Shown one piece after another: positions 12,095 to 23,894 of a DNA stretch of 64,000 bases (the first letter of the stretch is position 1; the number at the start of each line of letters is the position of its first letter). The notes beneath the pieces were generated by a model. That model searched no databases. It saw only the letters and a list, made by a program, of their open reading frames with translations, and was not told the DNA's origin. Origin of the DNA: Ilex aquifolium (lineage: Eukaryota > Streptophyta > Magnoliopsida > Aquifoliales > Aquifoliaceae); NCBI GenBank assembly GCA_951799425.1, contig OX637395.1:6226951-6290950 (forward strand). Reading direction: 5' to 3'. Made by a program: the position numbers and the translations under genes.

Positions 12095-12731
12095 ACTAAT
12101 ATTAGGGGTGACAATTTTTGACTCAACCCGACGACACGACTCGAACTCGACACGAATTTTATGACACGAACTCGATTATAACTCAACACGAACTCGAAAA
12201 TGACCCGACATGCAATCACAAAATATAAATGGGTCATATTCGGGTTCAACCTGCCAAACTCGAAATTGACACGATCAACCCGTTTATTTAAAAATTGACC
12301 ATTTCTCTATTTTTTCGTTTTGTATGGTAACACAATCAATACGAAATTAACACAATCAAAATGTTTAATTAGCATTATAGAAATAAAATATTAATTATTT
12401 GTAACTATTTATTAGGCATTAAATTAATTATTGTATAAAAAAGATATTTTTACTAATTATTATTATTATTATGATTATGTTTATTAAGTTAAGTTTTAGT
12501 TTGTAGAAAAAGAATGAGCATGAGTTCAATTAAGTAAAAATAGAATCTTAGCGTTAAATTTTTTATTCAAAATTTATGTGGGTCAACACGAATACAAACA
12601 CGAACATGAACACGATACGATTAGTTAAATGAGTTGGGTTAGGGTTGACTAATGTTTAACACGAACCCGCAATGACCTGACACGATCCCGATACGACACG
12701 ACTCGACTCGATTGTCACTCCTAACTGATAT
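12095..12731. mobile_element. hAT-type MITE, CACGA-rich family, copy 3
   Basis: Element 12103-12723 with ends TAGGGGTGACAAT and ATTGTCACTCCTA (12 of 13 paired) and 8-bp flanks ACTAATAT (12095-12102) and ACTGATAT (12724-12731). The interior has CGACACGAC and AACACGA words at both ends and an AT-rich centre. A duplicated unoccupied version of the site lies near 12975-12982. Confidence 0.85.
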
Positions 12732-12803
12732 TACTTCATTCATTTATGGTGCATAAATAAATAAGTTGCTCATCTCGTTAATTTTTAAATAAGTTACCCA
12801 TTT

Positions 12804-12902
12804 ACAACGTGGATGGTCTGTTTTTGACCGGATCGGGGAGGAGATTAGTCGAGGTGCGCGTAAGCTGGTCCGTACACCCCTAATCGTTGAACCAAAAAAA
12901 AA
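12804..12902 (+). mobile_element. 5'-truncated SINE copy
   Basis: Matches the 3' half of the SINE at 9589-9847 (GATGGTCTG..TTTTGACCG..ATCGG..GAGATTAGTCGAGGT..), ending in GAACC followed by an A run. Box A and box B are missing. It separates the two copies of the local segmental duplication. Confidence 0.65.
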
Positions 12903-12992
12903 AGATAAGCCTAACGTATGTTTAATCTAATGGTCACCTATTTCCCACTCATCTTTATCTATTTAATTCATTTGACTGATTTATTATTTCAC

Positions 12993-13229
12993 CCATTTAT
13001 GACGCAGAAATAAATAAGTTACTCATCTCGTGAATTTATATATGGGTTTGGCGAATTGATAGGGTTGCAGGATAGAATTGCCGCTCTTACTTGAAATATT
13101 TTGTAACCAGATAACCATTTATGATGCAGAAATAAATAAGTTACTCATCTCGTGAATTTATATATGAGTTGGACGAATTGACAGGGTTGCAGGATAGAAT
13201 TGCCGCTCTTACTTGAAATATTTTGTAAC
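12993..13229. repeat. 115-bp tandem duplication, two copies
   Basis: Copy 1 is 12993-13107 and copy 2 is 13115-13229, nearly identical (start CCATTTATGA, end TTTTGTAAC), separated by 7 bp. A third partial copy begins near 12740. It sits about 290 bp upstream of the MADS-box start. Confidence 0.85.
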
Positions 13230-13434
13230 TTATAAGGTAAGCGTCACAATTTTAAATTCACTAGAATTCAACAAGAACTAGAATCAGTCATGTATAACAG
13301 GTCAGCAATATCACGGAAACTCAAATCTATTGTCCCAAATATATATCCCTAGTTTTCAATAATAGCAAGACAATTAATGTGTACAACTAATCTACATATA
13401 TCCCCTATCATTAATATTTGGTTCTCCCCAGCAC

Positions 13435-13442
13435 TATATATT
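13435..13442 (+). promoter_or_regulatory. Candidate TATA box of the MADS-box gene
   Basis: TATATATT, 79-86 bases before the chosen ATG at 13521. The position fits a short leader. Only the motif and distance support it. Confidence 0.35.
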
Positions 13443-13520
13443 ATGATGTTTGGGGGTAACAACTCCCACAGTCCAAAACAATCTAGCCCTATTTTCTCCC
13501 TTTCAGCCTCATCCCTAGCC

Positions 13521-14027
13521 ATGACAAGAAAGAAAATAACCCTCTCATATATTCCCAATGGTTCTGAAAGGAAAGCTTCCTTCAAGAAAAGGAAGAAAGG
13601 TTTGATGAAGAAGGTGAATGAGATTAGCACCCTATGTGGTGTTGATGCTTGTGCCATCATTCTAAGTCCTTACAACCATGATCCCGAGGTTTGGCCCTCG
13701 TCGTTAGGGGTTCAAGAAGTGATTTCGAGGTTCAAGAAGTTGCCCGAATGGGATCAAGGCAGGAAAATGGAGAACCAAGAGAGTTTCACCCGCGAAAGGA
13801 TCAAGAAAACCGAGGAAAAACTGAGGATACAAGAAAAGGAGAATTGGCATAAGGAGATGACTAATGCAATGTTTCAATGCTTGGCTGGTGAAAAATTGCA
13901 CAATTTCAGTTTTCTCGATTTGAATGACATGGAGTGGTTGCTTGACGAATACATAGAGGACATCGCGAGGAAGATCAAGTCGCTTAAGAAAGAAAAACTT
14001 GTGAAGAATGGATCGAACAGTGGATAG
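13521..14027 (+). CDS. Type I (Mgamma) MADS-box protein, AGL80/PHERES-like, apparently C-terminally truncated
   Basis: Single-exon gene of 168 codons. Residues 1-60 are a MADS domain beginning MTRKKITLSYIPN and including FKKRKKGLMKKVNE and STLCGVDACAI, the form typical of the Mgamma clade (AGL80, AGL37/38). These are DNA-binding transcription factors mostly acting in the central cell and endosperm. The remainder is a charged, probably coiled-coil region. The start at 13521 was preferred over an in-frame upstream ATG at 13377 because the MADS domain normally begins at the N-terminus. After the TAG at 14025-14027 the same frame stays open to about 14090, and another frame continues to 14202 with proline/aromatic-rich sequence. 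Family members usually run well past 168 aa, so this copy looks truncated. Whether it is functional cannot be told. Confidence 0.8.
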   Translation: MTRKKITLSYIPNGSERKASFKKRKKGLMKKVNEISTLCGVDACAIILSPYNHDPEVWPSSLGVQEVISRFKKLPEWDQGRKMENQESFTRERIKKTEEKLRIQEKENWHKEMTNAMFQCLAGEKLHNFSFLDLNDMEWLLDEYIEDIARKIKSLKKEKLVKNGSNSG

Positions 14028-14202
14028 AGTACTGCAGAGGCACGGGTGGCTTCAGAGACCTCCATGAATGCAAAACAAAAATTACCAATGTAACAAGGAT
14101 TTCTTGCAGCCTAATGTGCAACCTTTAGGCTGGGACAGGAGTACTCTTCCACCATTTGCTTATAACAAAGATGGTCTGAGGCCTAGCTTTATCCACCCTT
14201 AA
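14028..14202 (+). pseudogene. Decayed C-terminal extension of the MADS-box gene
   Basis: Immediately after the stop at 14025-14027 the frame reads on without a stop to a TAA near 14090. From there a frame shifted by one base is open to a TAA at 14200-14202 and encodes FLQPNVQP, GWDRSTLPPF and GLRPSFIHP segments. I read this as the former C-terminus, cut off by one nonsense change and one small indel. An intron is unlikely because no GT donor lies near the stop. Confidence 0.55.
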
Positions 14203-16392
14203 GAAGTGTTGTCTTTCTATGTATTTTGTGTTTCAGCCTTATTTGACATAGTTCATCTAGCCGCTCTCTCTCCTCTTTGATTGTGCTTTGCATCAGTTAT
14301 TTCTATTTTGATTCAGTGTGTTTTCTTATTATGAAACTTAGTGTTTTTAATATGATGTTTTCAAATGAATGTTGTTCTTTAATTTGTACACAAAACACAA
14401 ATTAGTGTACGTGAATGTGCGCACCAATTCACAAAATTCAACTCTATTATCCTCAAGAACTAACATGGTTAACAAGATTGCAGCATAATTTATAACAGCC
14501 TAAATAATTACTTTGCCCAAAGTTGAATTTTGGTAAAACATTTTCTTCGTAAAGTTTTTTTTTTCTTTGAAACGCAATTATAAAAATGGTTATGAAATTA
14601 ATGCCTTCATGGTGAGAAGTTATTTACGTAACATAAACTAAATATGACACTTTAGTTATTGATCGTAAAATTTGTTGATGTATATTGCAATATTTTTTGT
14701 CACTTACAGATGACACACTATCTCAGTAAATAATTTCAGCGTCGCTCATGCTCCGAAGAGTATGGTGATGAATTTGTCTCAGGAATTACTTTTACGGAGA
14801 AAATTTTAAGTTTTTTGTAGAAAATATTTCCTCAGTAAAAACCTTTTCTATTGTAGTGTTGTAGGAGTCAAATCCGAATCTACTCAATTTCTTTCAAGAT
14901 AAGGCGTCATGTATTCCCAACCTATGTTACCATACGTAGATATGATTTTTTTTATTTTTTATTTTTGCATCTGTTGCATTTTTTAGGAGATTTATTAATT
15001 GCATTTTACAATTATTGCTATCTAGTTATTGTGACATTTATTTCAAAATAATTTTATTTAAACTTAAAAAATTGATTTAATTTGTTGACGTAATAATATA
15101 TCAAGCAATAAATCCCAATGAAGAAGTCTAACATTTACCGTGACAACAACACTATTGAACTATATCACTACCACATTATTAAATCAATAAATTTGGTCTT
15201 TTGTTTGGGTCTCAATAATATTATTCTTTACTTTAAAATACTTCATGACTCAATGATAGCAAAGTTGTAGTTAATAAGTTTCAAACCCTTTTCACATGAT
15301 CACTTCCCCATGTGTACTTGATACAGGGAATCGAGTAGAAAAAAAGTTATAATGAACGAAAAAGTAAAATGAAAATAAATTGTTGATTTGTGCATAAATA
15401 TTGTTTTAGATTTATACTATAGGTTTGTTGATTCATAAATAATATCAGTCTTAAAGGATTCAATAACTTTGTTGATTCATTAGAATACTAGAAGAATTGA
15501 AAAGAAAAGAGACAACTCTCTCAATTATATTCAATAATCAAAAACTGTTTTACCTTAAAGTTTACAAGACTTTAAATAGTAGTAAAAACTCTAAAGCAAG
15601 TAGGAAACTAGAATTCTAAATAAATTAGGAAACTGAATAAAATAAAATCCTAATTAAACCAAAAAAATAAAAATAAAATAATTTTTTAATTAAATTAAGA
15701 AATAAAATAAAATCTTATAGAATTCCCTAATTGAACGGAATTGACCATATTCAAATAAAACACCAAAATTTCCACCACTCGTTTTGCATCAATACTTAAA
15801 GGCTCATCCAACAATTAAACTATAACAATGCTATTTGAACTTGATATATTGACTTAATTTGTTAACCTAATGAAGTCTTGACATTAGATTGACAATGGGT
15901 TTTAGTATTAGTTAGGATCAGCTACCAATTCAATTGTTGTCATATGTAGGAAGTGAACGAATTAAGTTTAAAATAGCATTTTTCATTAAACTAAAACCCT
16001 GCAATCATTTGTCACTTACTCGGATGCCCCAAGAAAGGGTGGGCATTGATACTATAGTAGATTTGATCTATTGTGATCTCAACTTCACTGAGTTTGAATT
16101 TACATAAGTAGTCTTATCAAACGCATGATAAAATTATGTACATATTATATTTTTCAAATTTCATAAAGATGGAAGCGTCTTTCACCGTGTCGTCCATTAG
16201 GAGTACAGAATTCCAGGTCACAAAAGCATTTACTAGCGGGGACTAATCAAACACATTTGGTGTAAATTAACCACCCGACAGGACATAGTTAGGGCAACCC
16301 TAAGGGCTCATTCCAAAAACTGAAGTCATACAATGTTATCACCATTGAAATCTACACATACATATCTTTGACAAGAGCATTTGTGGAACATT
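14203..16392. other. AT-rich intergenic DNA
   Basis: I see no gene, no clear terminal repeats and no RNA gene. Short AT-rich frames only. Confidence 0.4.
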
Positions 16393-16566
16393 AAAACTAA
16401 CTTTGAGGTTTTTTGTTTCAAGGATGGTTGTTCTTCGTTTAGAAGAGCTGCCATCCCTTGCCCCTCTCTTTTCTTTGGTACATTTGTAATTGGGGTATAC
16501 TTTTATTTATTTATTATTTCGTTCAATAGAAATGAATCTTACTTACCGAAAAAGAAAACTAACTTT
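16393..16566 (+). mobile_element. Severely 5'-truncated LINE
   Basis: Twelve-base direct repeats AAAACTAACTTT at 16393-16404 and 16555-16566 flank a 150-bp body. The body looks like the 3' end of a plant L1-type element: a T-rich tail with TTTGTAATTGGGGTATACTT and an A-rich terminus. No complete domain remains. Confidence 0.6.
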
Positions 16567-19539
16567 TAAGTATCATATAATCTTCATTCGTTAGTCTTTC
16601 ATTCATGTCACTTATAATTGTAGAATTATCGATGAAACTCAATATACTTGAACACACTCAGATTGTGATACAACTATATAAACACATAAGAATGCAAATA
16701 TAGACACTCAAAACCTAATTTGAATAGGTGGTACATTCTAGCCATCGCATCAACAGAAGGTTCTAATATCGAGAAAAGTCCACTATCAATCATATAATCA
16801 AAATATATATTAGGTCCCTCGATTAAGGACAAATAGTATTATTGTTACTTCATAACGTAAGGATCAATGGATTATGATATTATATCATGTTGTTAGTCTG
16901 AAAATGCCTACAAAAGAAATTATTCTACTGCAAAGAAGATGGTTAAATGCTACCAAGTAATAGCATCAGATATACTTGATGCCCGAGAGATGTTTCAATT
17001 GTATGTCTTTTGAACTCATGGTTACTAAGTAAATGTGGAATGCAAGTAATTATTCACAAACCATACATAACATGGTCCACAAGAACACCAATGAACCATA
17101 AGGACAGGAAGAAAATGAAAAATATGAAAGAATTATACAATTGTCAACAAATGGACATTGAAAGAAAAATAAAGACGAGATATTTCGATATATTATTCAT
17201 TAAATCCATACTTCACACTTGTTTACCAATGAACTATAAGTAATGAAGGTTAAGCCATCAAAGAGTATTGTTGTGCAATGCTCTTTCACAAACCAGATGA
17301 ACAAAAGCAACCGATAAATTTAGATTCTTAACTACTTTGAACTCAAACATTGATTGCTTATTAATGCAGTAACTCCTTTTCTCATAGGTTGTGAATGAGC
17401 ATCAATCATATTGTTATATATACAATTTCTCAGACTTAGATCCAAAAACATGTATAAGCTCAAATCGAGGGTGTTTTGGTCTAATCTTTTTTTTTTTTTT
17501 TAATTTCTCGATAGTGGAGTAGTTTAGTATACTCAATGTGGGTTTTACAAACACAAACGAGAACAGATGAAAATACCAAACCATTCTTATAGCTAGGATT
17601 ACACATCTATCTTCTTTACCTATTTTTTGTAACTTTTTGGTAGGTAAGCTATATAGGACTTAGGCCTCACTTTGCTATACATGAAGGATAAGAAGCAATT
17701 CACACACAAATGGCAGCTCATTGAGAGACCATTGAGACACTCTGACTGTCTCCTCCTCTTGGACAAGTTCAATCACCGAATTAACAATTGAAAAGGAAGG
17801 CGGTTGTCATACACTGGAAAAATGGAGCTCAAGGCCCTACACCCAATTGTGTTATCAAAACTATCTAATCCACTTGTGGGTATCTCTTAATCTTGTCAAA
17901 TATTCTTCCTTAGCTGTCTTGTCACTTAGATGAACGTTTTATTGTTCAAAATTCACACACCAGAATTAAGTAATTACAACGGAAAAGGCCCATAATGAAA
18001 GTGATAATATATCAATCTTCAAGCACATTCAAGCATAATCGAGGAAGCAAAAGGAATCATTGACTTGTGTGCCCAACATATAGTATAGCCCATAAAATAA
18101 TGCATAACTCCTCCTTGTTTTGTAAATACAAAAACGAATAAAGAAAATCTATCGCTTATACCACACGAATCAACAAGACATTTTTTAGTTAGAGATAGTA
18201 TAGTAGATATATTTTCGTTATAAAAATCAGATTTTTTAGATTAACAATGGTCATAAAAAAATGGCAAAATCAAAGAGACACTTTTTAACCTTGTCAAACT
18301 CTTGTAGCTATCAAATGTAGCCAATAGTAAGTTCAACATCTTGTTTGAATCGTGAAGAAAAATTGAAAACTTGATTATTTCTTTAATTGGTTAAGCTCGA
18401 GTATTTCTCCTGCTAATATGAGGACTAAGCTTCACTGCAGTCAATTACAAACTTAAAACAAAAAAAATTCAAAAATGGTTGGCTATGATCTCCAAGACTT
18501 TGTCAATGGAAGACCTTGATATATAACATTTTGAACATTGGACTACTCTCTCTCCCCCCTCCCTCTCCCTCTCCCTCTAAAAAGAATAACTTGTCTTTTT
18601 GATTATTAATTTATGACCTTGATGCCCAATGCCCTAAAATATAGAGATTGTTCATAAGGATGGCAGATAGTGCAAGTATTTCAGGATCTCGAGCAACTGG
18701 ACACTATTTGTGTGGAATTTCTGAGAATGTATCTAGCTACTTATAACCCAAAAGTTTTAAGATGTAGTGATTAACAAGTATATATTTGTTTCATGACTAG
18801 CCACTTGATCTCTGAGGTGCTTTCAGAAGGAAGTTCTCTTGGAGTTCAAAGTCCCATCACATCCTATAGCATTTATTTTAAGACAAACATATCTAAAATA
18901 TGAGAACCTATTGAAACAACAAAACCAGGAGAGCCTTGGAATTTTTGGCTTTCATCAACTGTGACAGAAGCTTGAGAGAGAGAGAGAGAGAGAGGGTGGG
19001 GGGATGATGGAAATGACATGTATGTATGTCTATCCATTACAGGGCAGCCAGCAAGGACATTGATATGAGTTTTTTTATTTGATATTCTATCAGATCACAA
19101 GATCACAAAGGATTCATCTTTGGGAGAGAAATCCTTAAATTTTTTACAATTTTTTTTATAAAATATTACTTTATCTGGCATCAAAATAATTTTTAAAGAG
19201 AACCCTAATATTTTTATGATGAAAGAAGATAAAGAAACAATTTATTTTAATCAAACACTTTAACTTTAGCATAGATTTCGCAAACATGTTTCTATTATTT
19301 AACCTAATCTTATCGTGCAAGTTGGTTAAAAGTAATGATCATAGGGTTGTTCTTGAAACTAAACCTAAAAATATTTTCTAATCAAAAAGGTTCTGTGAGT
19401 TCCTTCCACCAAGAGCAACAAACAAGAAAAAGGGTTTGCACAATTGAAAACACAAACTAATCTAAATTAAGAAAACACAAAAATCAGATTTTACAAGATG
19501 ATGATGATTATTATCTGTTGATTCTCTAACCTTTGTGCC
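16567..19539. other. AT-rich intergenic DNA downstream of AHL
   Basis: No gene that I can support. Contains CT-rich tracts at about 18547-18580 and a (GA)n tract at about 18972-18995. The last few hundred bases (from about 19400) are the 3' flank of the AHL gene. Confidence 0.4.
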
Positions 19540-20340
19540 CTAATAGGGAAGCTGATTATTGTGCATATTCAATGGCAAGTTGAAGAAGGGAAGCCCCAAA
19601 GATGGATCAGGAAATGGGTTTCCGCCACCACCTCCGCCGCCGGAGGGCTGTGATACAGGTGGCTGAATCTGAAGTGTTTCATCTTCATCCAAAGGCAACC
19701 TCTCATAAGCCACGTTTGTAAATGAACCTGCCATAACAATCACTGGCCCTGATGCAATCAAAGCACCCACAACATTCCCTCCGACGATCTGACCTTGTCC
19801 TCCGGCCAAATATATAGTCAAACTGGTGGCTCCCGGCGGCGCTGGCGGTGGCAGAAACGAGCCCGATAATGAAAGTATTTCGAACCGCCCATGCAGTGTC
19901 GCCACCGTACCAGCCGCCGCCGGCTGTCGCAAGCTCACGTTGGTCACCGTGCCGGAGCCACTCAATACACAAATACCTCTTTGTCTCTTCCTCGCATAGG
20001 TTGCTACAGATTCAAACACATCACAGCCACTGCTAACCTCAAGAATATGTGCTCGGAGAGTGTTTGCGCTCTCTCGGGTAATGATCACTGGCGGTTTGGC
20101 CTTGTTCTTTGACCCGGGTGGTCTTCCTCTTGGACGACGACCGACGATATCGCCGGAACTGGTATTGGAGGTCACCAGTTCAAGGCCTTGAGGAGAGTTA
20201 TTATCATCGTTTTCGCCGGAGAACTGGTTTAGATTGTTGTCATCGTCGGAGTCCTGCTGTCTTTGGAGGTGAAGGTCAGGCCTCTGGAACTGAGACGCAA
20301 AGCGAGATGCTGAGCCTAAGTCTAAATCCATAGACCACAA
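19540..20340 (-). CDS. AHL: AT-hook motif nuclear-localized protein, clade A (SOB3/ESC-like)
   Basis: Intronless 266-aa protein. Residues 68-80 hold a type I AT-hook ([13 protein letters not shown], core RGRP at 71-74) that binds the minor groove of AT-rich DNA. Residues about 85-215 are a PPC/DUF296 domain with the conserved GRFEIL core at 151-156, then [12 protein letters not shown] and [11 protein letters not shown]. One AT-hook plus a type A PPC and no intron places it in clade A, near Arabidopsis AHL27/AHL29, which form nuclear complexes and restrain hypocotyl growth. The N-terminus is acidic (SDDDNN); the C-terminus has a Gly run (234-240). A second Met at residue 4 could also be the start. 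Frame intact. Confidence 0.93.
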   Translation of the reverse strand: MWSMDLDLGSASRFASQFQRPDLHLQRQQDSDDDNNLNQFSGENDDNNSPQGLELVTSNTSSGDIVGRRPRGRPPGSKNKAKPPVIITRESANTLRAHILEVSSGCDVFESVATYARKRQRGICVLSGSGTVTNVSLRQPAAAGTVATLHGRFEILSLSGSFLPPPAPPGATSLTIYLAGGQGQIVGGNVVGALIASGPVIVMAGSFTNVAYERLPLDEDETLQIQPPVSQPSGGGGGGGNPFPDPSLGLPFFNLPLNMHNNQLPY

Positions 20341-20512
20341 CAGCAGAGAAGAGAAATGAAGAGAGAGAAAGTATGAGATGATGGTGATGATTTAGCAAAC
20401 TGAAGGAAAAGTTGATTATTTTATGGTTCCTAAAGAAATGGTAGCACAAGATTACCGTGTAGTGAATAGAAAACCAAGGGACTCAAGTTCAGAGAAAGAA
20501 AAGGGATGAGGA

Positions 20513-20537
20513 GGGAGAGAGAGAGAGAGAGAGAGAG
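20513..20537. repeat. GA microsatellite in the AHL leader/promoter
   Basis: (GA)n tract about 175-195 bp before the AHL start codon. On the transcribed strand it is CT-rich, a frequent feature of plant 5' leaders. Confidence 0.8.
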
Positions 20538-20565
20538 TGGAGGACGCCATTCCTGCAACTAAAAG

Positions 20566-20573
20566 TATATAAT
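20566..20573 (-). promoter_or_regulatory. Candidate TATA box of AHL
   Basis: ATTATATA on the minus strand, about 230 bases before the ATG and just upstream of the CT-rich tract. Motif and position only. Confidence 0.3.
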
Positions 20574-22699
20574 GACACCTAATCTGAATATATTTTAAGG
20601 TGGTGTATTTTATTATTCTATTTTTAATAAAATAACATTAGAATATAATGAGAAGAAAAACAATCAAGAGGTTAGTGAAAATAAGTTTGTATGCATTTTG
20701 ACTTGTATGGGTAGCTCGGTAGCGTAGGATTAGTTTAAGATAAATTATAATTAACTCAAACGTCTCAGGTACAATATTTATTTTTTACTAACAACTTTAA
20801 TCGATACATACAGTTGTCGGTATCTACAGGGTTCAATACCCTGTCTTGAAGAAATTCATCGTCATTAAAGAAAAATATTATATACTTAATTCTGTGCCTA
20901 CCAACTTATTCGTTAACGAAGTAAGAAAGTATGGTAATGATATATATATCAAACATTGTATGCTATATGTTTTATCTAACATTAAACCTCATGATTATGT
21001 TCATCATGCAAGATTACAATAGAGTATAATTCACCTCAACAAAGAAGAAAGATAGATTTCTATAGTCGAGATAGTTGCTTCCACAACCAAAAGATGATCT
21101 CTTACGAGGTATGGAAGGAGTGAATTTCTCAACTAATACTCAAAGGGTTATTCACTATATTTGAATTTTTCAAAAACCCAAACAATCTCATATTTTACTT
21201 CTTGATTCTTGAACTCGATGTCACTTTGCATCTTAATTCTCATATAAGGATCTTTTTCCATGTTTTGCTTATGTTATTGTGTAATGGGCAGTCCATTTAT
21301 TTAGAATTCATATGTATGTACAAATTAGTCTTCAAAATTGTACGGTTACGATCCATATTTTTGTAGTATAATTTATCCCCAAGTTTATAAAAATTAGTTC
21401 GAGAGCTTAAAAGAGTACTTTCTCATGACCGAGGTTAATTTTTTTCTAGTCAATTTCTAATTGCATTCAGAAAGCTCATAAAAATCTTGGGCACATATAC
21501 CAACCAACCAAACCAAGTCTTATGTCCTAATTATTTGGGATCCCGTATATGAGTCCGTCTTCTTCATTATTTCGGTCATGTGCATATATATACTATAATT
21601 TTTGACAACTTTACAATAAACATGATTATGCACGTCCCGTGAGAGATTGAATAGAAAATATGTTAATATCATAGACAATGCCACCATATGTGAGAAAGAA
21701 ACATTAGATTTTATAATATGGAGAAGTAATTTGACTCAAGCAGAAGGTGCTACTCATATAACAAAAAGGGCAAGGCTACCATATCGACATCGGTCCTGCA
21801 CCACCATCAATCTCGGATATTGATTTTGAATTGAATAATTTGTAACTATTGACTAAAATTAAAAAAATTGTACACGTGACACATTTTTATCGGTTAAAAA
21901 GTGAAGGTATGGTATAAAAATGTTTCTCAGTATTGTAAATTGGACTCAAACAAAAGAGGAAACCAAATGCTGTTGGAGCAAAAGCATGTAATTATGTAAT
22001 ATTCTTCAACTTGTTATTGTGCTGAACAATGTTGGAATAGATTAGATGAGGAGCATTTAACAGGGGTATGGGTCTGCTAAAACAAAGGAAAGAAGAAATA
22101 TTCTTACACCCATTCACAAGCAATTGTAGTATAGATTCCTTTTATGTTAAAAGTTTAATAATCCAAACCCATGGTTTTTATAAATGGAAAACCAGTCTGC
22201 TTATCATGCCTTATCCCTTTGTAATAGATTAGTATGAATAGGTGGATGTCAAGTAATTTTTTTTTTTTTTGGTCATTCACTTTTAAAGGGGAGACAGAGA
22301 ATGCTGGGAGGAAAATCGAACATTCAATCTCCAGTTCTTCGATCTCATAGACTTTCTAGTAAGATTCGAACTTCTAAACTATTAGTATAACTCATTAGTG
22401 GTAAGGTGACTCTATTGTGGTTTGGGCGTCGGTGTTCAAATTATGAAAAATAACCGACCGCATATATGAGAACCTCTCCGAAACTCGAAATAATGAGTAT
22501 TATGCAATTGACTCAAACAACAAAAGTCAGCATTTAACAGTCTTCTCATTCCAAGCTGAGCAAATATGTCAACAGAAGAGACAACTGCTACAATTGAAAT
22601 CTAGTATTTTAAGATGAATGCAAAAGTTACTTCAAACTTGTTTGATTTGTGAAGGTAGACTATGCAATTTAATTGGATAAAAAATTAACCAATTAAAGT
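20574..22699. other. Intergenic DNA between AHL and solo LTR
   Basis: AT-rich, no gene seen. Scattered phrases of SINE/LTR type near 22390-22450 are too weak to call. Confidence 0.4.
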
Positions 22700-23366
22700 T
22701 GATGGTGTTCTTCTATCGAGGACGAGCAGAATGTATAGATGTGTGTGAGATCAAGTGTGAGTGTCTGAGCTACAGGCCCGTGCAAGTTGCTGGTAAATGC
22801 TTAAAACTGATGGAAAGAGAGATACACACAATGAAATTATAGTGGCTCACCGGCCTGGAAGCTCGGCTAGTCCACTCTTTAATGTAGGCTCTTGCTCCTG
22901 TTTTCTCATTAATTGCGTTGGGTGTATTACAGTGCAGCCTGAAGGAAATTAGGGTTTATCCTGACTCTCTAGTCTCTAAGGTTCCTCTCTCCCTCTAATT
23001 GGAGGCTTACCCTGCTTTTATAGCCTCTTGCTTACCTCTAACCCGGATTTACTTTCTATAATCATGGGATCCTTCTCCCACTCTAATTGGATTTATCCCG
23101 AGATCTTTGCCTACCATCCGTGAAATCCTCCTTGATTTTTGGAGAGGATCTCGGTTGGTTAAGGGTTCTGTGCCTTGAATTCAGCTTGGCTATTGTTTCG
23201 GAGGTGTTCGCTATCATCTTGATGTCCCCTGATCGTTTCTCATACTATCTCGCTTGGGAGAGCTTTAATTCTGGCTCGACGAGCTCTGCGTGTCTTACCT
23301 GACCTCCCGAGCTGAGCTCATTTCCTGGGCTCGTGCTTAGGGTTTATTTTAAGTATCATCAAAAAT
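22695..23366 (-). mobile_element. Solo LTR of the Tat-type Ty3/gypsy family
   Basis: 22700-23361 read on the minus strand starts TGATGATACTTAAAATAAA and ends CACCATCA, and aligns along its length with the 5' LTR at 55534-56248. Shared blocks include GAGTGGACTAGCCGAGCT, CCGGTGA(G/A)CCACTATA and CCTGTAGCTCAGACAC. No internal sequence flanks it. The 5-bp flanks AAAGT (22695-22699) and AAAAT (23362-23366) match at 4 of 5, as expected for an LTR-LTR recombination product. Confidence 0.8.
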
Positions 23367-23539
23367 TAATCGGTTTCACATAAACCCAAAATGAACAAGT
23401 TGGTAATATAAAAAATAAATGAATTATAATTGATTAATACTCGATACAAAGTCAAAAACACGTGAAAGAAAATTGATGATGAAAAAGAGAAAGAAAACCG
23501 TTTGTCATACATCAGATCTGAAAGAGGGGTCCTTTTCTT

Positions 23540-23697
23540 TACTTGTTCATCATGAATCCTAAACCTAAGAAACTCTACAACAAACATAGCTAACTTCCAC
23601 AAGAAACAGGGAAGGAAAGATTTAAGGACATATTACCTGCTCATGACAGCATTGTCAAGAACCAATGCCATATATTGTTTCTTGTCTCATGCCCGTT
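23540..23697. repeat. Dispersed repeat, partner at 47920-48062
   Basis: About 140 bp shared with 47920-48062: CCTAAACCTAAGAAACTCTA, then AACATAGCTA, CAAGAAACAGGGA, AAGGACATATTA and ATGCCCGTT/GTGCCCGTT. Not recognised as a known element. In the second copy it lies just 3' of a SABATH gene. Confidence 0.7.
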
Positions 23698-23699
23698 CA

Positions 23700-23703
23700 C
23701 CAA

Positions 23704-23745
<42 letters not shown>

Positions 23746-23830
23746 AACACTCTCTCTCCCACACAAACAACACACTCACTTCTCTCACCCAAGTCTCTCT
23801 CTCTCTCTCTGATACACAACTTGGAGAGGA
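23700..23830. repeat. CT/CA microsatellite cluster
   Basis: (TC)n at about 23704-23727, (AC)n to 23745, then further CT-rich runs to 23811. It produces Ser/Leu and His/Thr frames on both strands that are not genes. Confidence 0.85.
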
Positions 23831-23831
23831 A

Positions 23832-23894
23832 ATGTCACGTGAGGTGTCCGAGTCAATTACAGGCAAGCAACCTCCATACCTGTTGGCCACGAGG
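23832..23894 (+). other. Possible 5' exon fragment after a CT-rich leader
   Basis: An ATG after a CT-rich leader opens a 21-codon frame (MSREVSESITGK...) ending at AG|GTAGCAAT, a passable splice donor. GC content is above the surroundings up to about 24065. I find no partner exon downstream and do not recognise the peptide, so this may be a captured or relict first exon. Confidence 0.2.

Noticed and set aside
13377..13520. Upstream ATG giving a 48-residue N-terminal extension to the MADS-box protein
   Set aside because: Family members start at the MADS domain, and the extension region holds the likely TATA box.
19703..20333. Frames on both strands overlapping the AHL gene
   Set aside because: Shadows of a GC-richer true coding region; the AT-hook and PPC domain fix the correct frame.
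22380..22460. Another SINE based on a GGTGTTCAAATT word
   Set aside because: Box A spacing, tail and target duplication are not convincing.
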